This document shows positions 58,432 to 64,000 of a DNA stretch of 64,000 nucleotides, piece by piece. The notes under the pieces were generated by a model. It was not told where the DNA came from. It did not search any database and saw only the letters and a list, made by a program, of their open reading frames with translations. Both the position numbers and the translations under genes were made by a program. Origin of the DNA: Nematostella vectensis (Eukaryota > Cnidaria > Anthozoa > Actiniaria > Edwardsiidae); assembly GCF_932526225.1 (NCBI RefSeq), contig NC_064046.1:3162001-3226000 (forward strand), given 5' to 3'. Within the stretch, counting starts at the first letter, position 1. Each line of letters begins with the position of its first letter.

Positions 58432-58938
58432 GCTGGACGTCCCGGCAAAACAATATTTCTTATCAACTTTTCACAGTTATGATTTTGTTATTCCAAGATT
58501 TAATACAGTCACTTACGGGAAACATTCCCTAAGATATATGGGGGCTAAACTATGGAATAGCCTACCTAGGGCAGAAAGATCAATTGACAGTTTAAAAAGT
58601 TTTAAAGTGACTATGAGAAAAAAGGATTTCGAATTTATAGAAAATTGTAAGGGCTGTGCCCTATGTTCCGCATGATAATTTTTAAATCTAGTCATTTTTT
58701 TTTTTTTCTTCATAATTTCATACAGATTACAATCAATTTACATGTATTTATATATATATATATATAAATATTTATTTAGCTTTATCAGTAAGAATCTACA
58801 ATTTTAAATTTTTAATAATCAGTATAATTTTTATAATTTTATCTTTTTTTTGTGTCCCCCAATTAGTAGGGGTTTTATCCCCGGCTAGAGGTTGTTTATG
58901 ACACTTTAATAAAGTTTCTATCTATCTATCTATCTATG
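58432..58938 (+). pseudogene. 3' end of a second LINE (reverse transcriptase C-terminus plus tail)
   Basis: The plus-strand frame reads VPAKQYFLSTFHSYDF, then RFNTVTYGKHSLRYMG and AKLWNSLP, a pattern common at the end of Jockey/CR1-type RT proteins. A stop after CALCSA is followed by an AT-rich 3' UTR and a TCTA/TATC tetranucleotide tail (about 58918-58937). Only this 3' end was inserted. Confidence 0.7.
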
Positions 58939-59151
58939 TTCGAGAAACCTCGTTTCCATGCTAGACGAAATAATTTTGAAATTCAAATATTTTGAAATAA
59001 ATCTACCAATTCAGGATAGCTATTATATTTGTTTGCGATACCTTGGTATATTCTACAAATTGGCACTGCTCACAATTTGGCCTTCAAAGTGGTAAGTAAA
59101 AAAATTGTTCGGCCTATGGACTACTTCTGGGTTTCCGAGGATGGACCGGAT

Positions 59152-59226
59152 CAACCTCGTCCCCAGGGTCTTCTGGGCTTAGACGCCATATTGAAAATTA
59201 CCCAGAAGACCCTGGGAACGAGGTTG
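59152..59226. repeat. Fold-back element just upstream of TMX3
   Basis: CAACCTCGTCCCCAGGGTCT and its near-complement AGACCCTGGGAACGAGGTTG form about 26-base arms around a loop of about 23 bases. The element ends about 70 bases before the TMX3 start codon, so it lies in the promoter or 5' UTR. Confidence 0.8.
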
Positions 59227-59296
59227 GGGCCGGTTCCAATCTCCCCTCTTTGTGGAACACAGGATAACCAAAACCTTACCAGGTGATAGATCCAAA

Positions 59297-62200
59297 ATGG
59301 TAGCAGCGTCGTGTGTTTGCCTACCTCATTTATTGTTATTTTTAGGTAAGAAAGTGTTGTCCGGATAACTCTTGTTTGGCCAATTTCTCTCTCTAACAAA
59401 CGATTATTAATTTCAGGGTTGGTTTCTCCGGGAATCGGTTCTTACGTCGTTGAACTAGATGATAGGTGAGTGAAAGAAATCATTGAATGGATGAAAGAAA
59501 AGCAATACTTTGGCATAGACAAAGGGAAGCTTAAAGCACTAATGGTTTTATATATCCTTTTATTTAAAGCGTGAGGGTATTGAACCTCACGCTTGCCTCA
59601 CACACTAAAGGTTTATGAAATGTCACGAACGTTCACAAGAAGAATACACGTAATGATCTCTGCAAATTAAACGCTGTACTTTTTAAGTATTGCTCTCTTG
59701 CTAATAAATTGCGCATACTATATAATTCAAGCGATTTTCTTTAAGTACAAGACTTAACAAAGGTGACTAAACTTATAAAAAAACACTAATTTAAACCTCC
59801 TTCATTTTCTGTTTTTTACATTCTAGGTTTGCTCACTTAAAAGAACAGGGTAGCTGGCTTGTAGAGGTACTTTCCACCCAGGACTGTGAGATGTTAAGTT
59901 CAGAGTTGTTGAGTGATGGAGACAAGCCTTCTCATTAGATTGTATTAATAGAGCAAAAAAATATATACATTTGATTGATACAAATTTTATGTTTTCTTAT
60001 GTTACTTATTTTGGGAATGCGTTGCTTCAGTACTTTTTTTTAATTTTAGGTGACATTTTTTTATTTGCAGTTAGTAAGAATATGTATTAAAAAAAGAAGA
60101 TATTACAGAGCATATTTGAGAAAGGCCGCCACCCCACTACTTAGCTTTACTTGGGATATACAGTAGTCATGCATCTGAAATTGTGATGTAATTTTTTCTG
60201 CACCAGTTCTATGCACCTTGGTGTGGTTACTGTAGAAAATTGGAGCCTGTATACGAAGAAGTGGCAAAAACCCTACATGGCTCTTCTATAAATGTTGCTA
60301 AACTTGATGCAACAGTATATTCAGGTACACCTTAAAATATCCCATCCCCTCTATGTTATCCCAATAAATGTCAGTTAAATAGACAAGACATGAAAAATGC
60401 TCTTTTTTAATTTGTTAGGAATAAACTGTTGAATATTTTACAGAGATATTCAGGTGTTTATGATATGAGTCCAAAGCTATTCAAAGCATGGCAAATGATC
60501 ATGTTATTTTACTAACTAAAATAAAATGAATTATTCAAAATATTTTAGAGACGGTGGATTAGAAATCCTGAATTAAGGTAGCTCCATAAACCCGCTGAAT
60601 TAAGCCAATATTTAAGAGAGCCAAGAGAAAGGAAAGTAAAACCACCTTTATATACCAAAATGATAGGAAAACAGGGAAATAGCAAAATTGAACCCACTAA
60701 CAAAAACCCTGGATATATACAGTACTTTATTTCCATAAGACTTCCAGTATACTTTTTCTATAAGGAACTTTCATTAAACAAAGATCTGAACTCCAGTTCC
60801 TACTTTCTACACCCTACAGATCTTATTCACCCCCACTTCTAGGTATTATTGATAATCAATGTTTCAATCTGGCAGGTATATCAAGAGAGTACGGCGTCAG
60901 AGGATTCCCTACTATAAAATTGTGAGTTAAAAACAGTGGAGTTAGCACTAACATCCATGTCCACTGGTTGATCCTGGCTCTTAGGAGAAGGGGTATTAAT
61001 GTGAAAAGGGGTGAATAAAAAAATGTACCAAAGTTGCTTGGAGAGCTACCCAATCCCTCCTCACCCTAACCCCCCCCCCCCCCCCCCTCCACCCGCAGAT
61101 CAGCCCTTGCTGTTCATTATCCTATCTACAATCCAATGGCAGATGAGTAAATTAAAGACGACAAATAGATAAATTAAAGAATGTACCAGAAATTATTTAA
61201 AATGGAGGGTGGATAACAACTCCAACCCATCCCCTCTCTTTGGATCCATCCATGCTTTTTATTATATCTACAGTATCATTGTTTGTGATACCAACATAAC
61301 TACAATTCTTTATAATGTCTGCTGCAAATAAATAATCAAAGAATGGGCCAGAAATTCATTAACATGGGGGGTGGTTTTAGGTATTCCTGTGGCAAAACTA
61401 GCCGAAGAGTATGAGAAGAAATTCGAATTGTGGCTGAAGTTTTTTAAGGAGGAATTTGTGAAGCTGGAGTCTTTTTTACGACATTGCTGTGGACTACAAG
61501 TCGAAGGAGACGAAGTCCGTTTCGTGCATGGGACAACTAATAACGCGACAGCGTGAAACAACAACATCAACAAATTCTATTGCGTCCTCAATTCTTGCCC
61601 TTTTACTGGTTTAGCACGAATAAGGAGAAAGGGGTTTCATACAGAGTGTTGAGGTTCGAAGCCAAGAGCACGGTTCTTGGAGGTGAGTTCCGAACAGATC
61701 CGTCGTTCACTACAGGGGGAAGTGAAAACCAAACTCGTGGGATTAGGGGTCAATGCATCGTGTGAAGCGCTGTTGGAAACCCTCGACCAATTCTACAGCG
61801 AAGCGCTGACGGCCACAGGCGACAAGCTTTTAGCGGAAGCCTATACTTTTAAGCAGAAAGATGGGGAAGAAGTAGCGTGTTTTGCCTCTCGCCTCGACAA
61901 CCACGTGAGGCTCGCTTACGTAAGGAATACAGAACTCTTGCCGGACAAAAGCGCCGTTGAGAGGCATTTGCATATGCTGTTCTGGGCAGGCTTGCATCCT
62001 GAGATCAAAGACAAAGCAAGACACCGTAAAGACGCGTGCAAAAGCTTTTCTGAGCTTATCACTGCAGCTTGATACGGAGAAAAAGAGCTCTCCTCGACCC
62101 AGGCCCCAAAACGCGTGGCCCGAACCACAGGAAGCCCAGGAAAGCACCAAGAAAGAAAAACCAGAATGGATAGCAGAAATCTGCGCAGCTTTCTTGAGAG

Positions 62201-63737
62201 AGGTTAGAGGGGTCCTGAAGGAAACCCTGGAGTGGGGGCCTGGGGCTGATAAGATTGCCCCGCTGGATTCTGATGTGGGACAAGCCCTTATCGCGAGAGG
62301 GCGGCGGGCTCAAGAGCCTTGTGGCGACCGCCCAACCTGCTACAACTGTGGAGAACGGGGCCACGTGGCCATTGGCTGCAGAAAACCCCCACAGTTCCGT
62401 AACCAGGGAAACAGACCGCCTCAGCAGTTCGGTAACCAGGGAAACGAACAAAGGCCTCTGCCATGGGGCAATCAGAGGTCTTAAACAATTCGGACCGTCC
62501 CCCACCTGTTAGAATTAGTGCCCGAGAATTACCAAGCGAGGCAATCGGCAAAGCAAATGAGTGTGTAGCCTTTGCAGATGGCAATGCTGGCTTGGCGCTG
62601 CTCGACACAGGCAGTCAGGTAACATTGGTTTCCGAATCATTCTACAAACGCTATTTGTTGCATCGTGCTGTGAGACCAATAAGTGACCTGATACGTGTTG
62701 TTGGCGCCGGTGGCCAGGATGTACCATTTATAGGCTACATATCAGTGGAATTTTATTTTCCAGTAGAAGAAATTGGGACTAATGAGACGTTTGAGACACT
62801 GTCACTAGTGGTACCTGATAATGAGTACAATTCGTGTGTACCTTTTGTGATCGGCACTAATTTGTAACTTAGAGGTAGGCGGAGCTGTCAGATGGCACAA
62901 GGAAAATTGTTCCCACAAAACGCAAGGATTTCGGCAACGTGGATGTGTGTTTATCGTTCTTTAAAACATTTCGCTAAAGTTTTCGGTGAGGAAACAGATG
63001 GTAGGATGACAATAAGGAGCGCGTCACAACATTCCATAAAAGTGGGGCCTCAAGAAACTGTGTGCATTTGGGGAGTTGCCCCGTCTATGCCAGGGTGTAA
63101 TGTGAAAGTCTTGATTAAGACAGGGGCTGGCAGGTCAAACTCAATGGGACTATCGGCTACTCCTAGCCTAATTAGCTTACCTGGGAAGGGATCCAAGTGT
63201 CGTGTGCCAGTAGAGTTGACAAACAACTCTACGCAGGCAATCACTATTCCCCGTAAAGCAGCTATTGCTAGTGCACAGGTGGTACAAGGAGTGGTGGAAT
63301 ACCACGTTCATAACCACGTCACCCCACCCCTTGGATCTGCTCTAGCTGTTTATTATGTCTATCCTTGTTTGTGATTCCAACACAAATATTATCCTAAAGG
63401 GTAAATAGATAATTCAAGGAATGTACCAGGAATTCTTTAAAATGGGAGGGGGGGTGGATAGTTACCCTTGGTACCAGAGGCTACAGCTTCACTCTGACAA
63501 CACAAGCCATGTCATAGTCAGTTGAGGGTGCATAATAAACAAGCGAAGCTCAAGACTCTGGTACTCAGGGAAGTGGATAGTCACCATATCCCCCTGTCCT
63601 TGCTGTTTATGTTTTATAATTCTTTGTTATACCAAACTAACTAAAATCCTTTATAGTATCAAGGGCAAGAAAGTTATAAATTATGAGGGAGACAGGACAG
63701 CACAAGATATTATACAGTTTGCCCAAAAGGCAAGTGG
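59297..63737 (+). CDS. TMX3: TMX3-like ER thioredoxin-related transmembrane protein, 5' part (6 exons)
   Basis: TMX3 is an ER membrane oxidoreductase of the disulfide isomerase family. Visible exons: 59297-59345, 59417-59465, 59827-59866, 60207-60324, 60876-60921 and 63657-63737. All are GT-AG and in frame; the gene continues past the window. Exon 1 encodes a signal peptide (MVAASCVCLPHLLLFLG). The thioredoxin domain follows with [40 protein letters not shown] and TIKFIKGKKVINYEG. The active site is CGYC rather than the CGHC usual in TMX3 and PDI. The cis-proline in GFPTIK is present. The transmembrane and C-terminal parts are not in the window. Intron 5 (2.7 kb) contains a gag-protease retroelement fragment. 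Confidence 0.92.
61080..61378. repeat. Degenerate tandem repeat in TMX3 intron 5, left part
   Basis: Units of about 150 bp with a GGATC...TTTATTATATCTA...TTTGTGATACCAACATAACTA pattern and an AAAGAATG-ACCAGAAATT block are seen here. They are seen again after the retroelement at about 63328-63465, and more weakly just before exon 6 (63600-63656). The retroelement fragment therefore split an older repeat. Confidence 0.6.
61677..62484 (+). pseudogene. Gag with zinc knuckle of the TMX3-intron retroelement
   Basis: Two overlapping plus-strand frames make up the gag. One (to 62072) has LLETLDQFYSEALTATGDKL and LHMLFWAGLHPEIKDKA, typical of Ty3/gypsy and PNMA-type gag. The second (62058-62484) has the knuckle CYNCGERGHVAIGC, a perfect CX2CX4HX4C at 62338-62379. 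A +1 frame change near 62060 separates them. Confidence 0.8.
62463..62867 (+). pseudogene. Retropepsin of the TMX3-intron retroelement
   Basis: The frame overlaps the end of gag by 22 bases in the -1 register, a usual gag-pro arrangement. It carries the aspartic protease signature ALLDTGSQVTLVSESF with an intact DTG, then GQDVPFIGYI and a VIGTNL segment (usually ILGMN-like). It ends at a TAA at 62865-62867; the same frame reopens at 62868 and continues to about 63374. Confidence 0.8.
62868..63310 (+). pseudogene. Post-protease region of the TMX3-intron retroelement
   Basis: This continues the protease frame after one stop codon. It includes SIKVGPQETVCIWGVAPSMP and RVPVELTNNSTQAITIPRKA, a beta-rich segment often found between protease and RT in gypsy-like elements. 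The similarity ends near 63310, where the TMX3 intron repeat resumes. Confidence 0.55.
63463..63571. repeat. Diverged fold-back element in TMX3 intron 5
   Basis: CCTTGGTACCAGAGGCTACA at the left and GACTCTGGTACTCAGGG at the right are imperfect complements. They match the arms of the element at 58099-58174. The loop is longer, at about 60 bases. Confidence 0.6.
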
Positions 63738-64000
63738 GTAAGTCCGATATGATCAAAATTGTTACAAATAATTTTAATATCCCTGCTCGTCTGAATTGTC
63801 TTTTAGGATAGACCCACAGTAAAGTCAATCAAACCAAACAATTTTTTATCAGCCTGAAGTCTGGTTGGCTTTTGTTATGCTATTTCCAACAGGGATTTAA
63901 AATTTTGTCTAGGTGCAAAACTATGAATTATCTGCAGTAAAAAAAAATACATCCAATGGAAAAAACGTTATTAACCTTTTTTTTTTAAATTCTGACATGC

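Larger units (their letters stand above)
61380..63310 (+). mobile_element. Retroelement fragment with gag, CCHC knuckle and retropepsin only
   Basis: About 1.9 kb of LTR-retrotransposon coding sequence lies in TMX3 intron 5, in the same orientation as the gene. The order is gag, zinc knuckle, protease and a post-protease beta-rich region; then homology stops, with no reverse transcriptase, RNase H or integrase. I see no LTR pair or target duplication at its edges. The frames are broken, but only lightly. Confidence 0.75.

Noticed and set aside
57970-58482. Plus-strand open frame of 170 codons after RPL13
   Set aside because: It runs through a fold-back element and a G-rich tract and matches no protein family.
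61371-61556. Possible extra TMX3 exon starting after TTTAG at about 61379 (GIPVAKLAEEYEKKF...)
   Set aside because: Exon 5 at 60921 joins exon 6 at 63657 in phase within the thioredoxin fold, so no exon is needed here; the frame is more likely the start of the retroelement fragment.

Overview
The window is eukaryotic, and most likely from a marine invertebrate such as an anthozoan cnidarian (sea anemone type). The evidence is conserved animal genes split by GT-AG introns at phases that join in frame, short exons, AT-rich introns, many MITE-like fold-back elements, long intronic minisatellites and an invertebrate Ty3/gypsy element. The species is an inference; there are no bacterial operons, CRISPR arrays or recognisable tRNA genes.

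Layout. (1) 1-10.8 kb: the 5' part of an isoaspartyl peptidase/L-asparaginase gene (minus strand) diverges from a complete eight-exon inositol monophosphatase gene (plus), which carries a 32-bp minisatellite in intron 2. (2) 10.8-19 kb: gene-poor DNA with two TIR elements, a perfect 40-bp-arm hairpin and one intronless gene of unknown function with its own CCAAT/TATA promoter. (3) 19.07-26.13 kb: a decayed Ty3/gypsy retrotransposon (minus), with short LTRs and a 5-bp target duplication. Its reverse transcriptase contains eleven tandem copies of a 107-bp segment, and its protease region is split by a pogo/Tigger-like element that itself holds a GIY-YIG endonuclease remnant. (4) 28.9-29.6 kb: an intronless PP1 glycogen-targeting subunit (CBM21), followed by duplicated non-coding DNA. 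(5) 33.9-39.1 kb: a complete eight-exon HERPUD-type gene. (6) 40.8-42.5 kb: a small two-exon gene of unknown function. (7) 43.6-47.6 kb: ENY2 on the minus strand, whose last intron is a 43-bp minisatellite made of copies of its own 3' splice site. (8) 48.2-49.1 kb: a truncated LINE reverse transcriptase. (9) 50.7-57.9 kb: RAB5IF (minus) and RPL13 (plus) in a head-to-head arrangement. (10) 59.3 kb to the end: the 5' half of TMX3, an ER thioredoxin-like protein, with a gag-protease retroelement fragment in intron 5.

The genes are unrelated housekeeping genes rather than a pathway, although HERPUD, RAB5IF and TMX3 all act at the ER membrane. The most unusual structure is the ENY2 intron. Every repeat unit looks like the authentic acceptor, and use of any decoy copy would bring in a stop codon after three codons. 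I did not find a clear new multi-gene system. The best leads are repeats that arose inside functional sequence (ENY2 acceptor, gypsy RT), the perfect hairpin, and two conserved-looking orphan genes.
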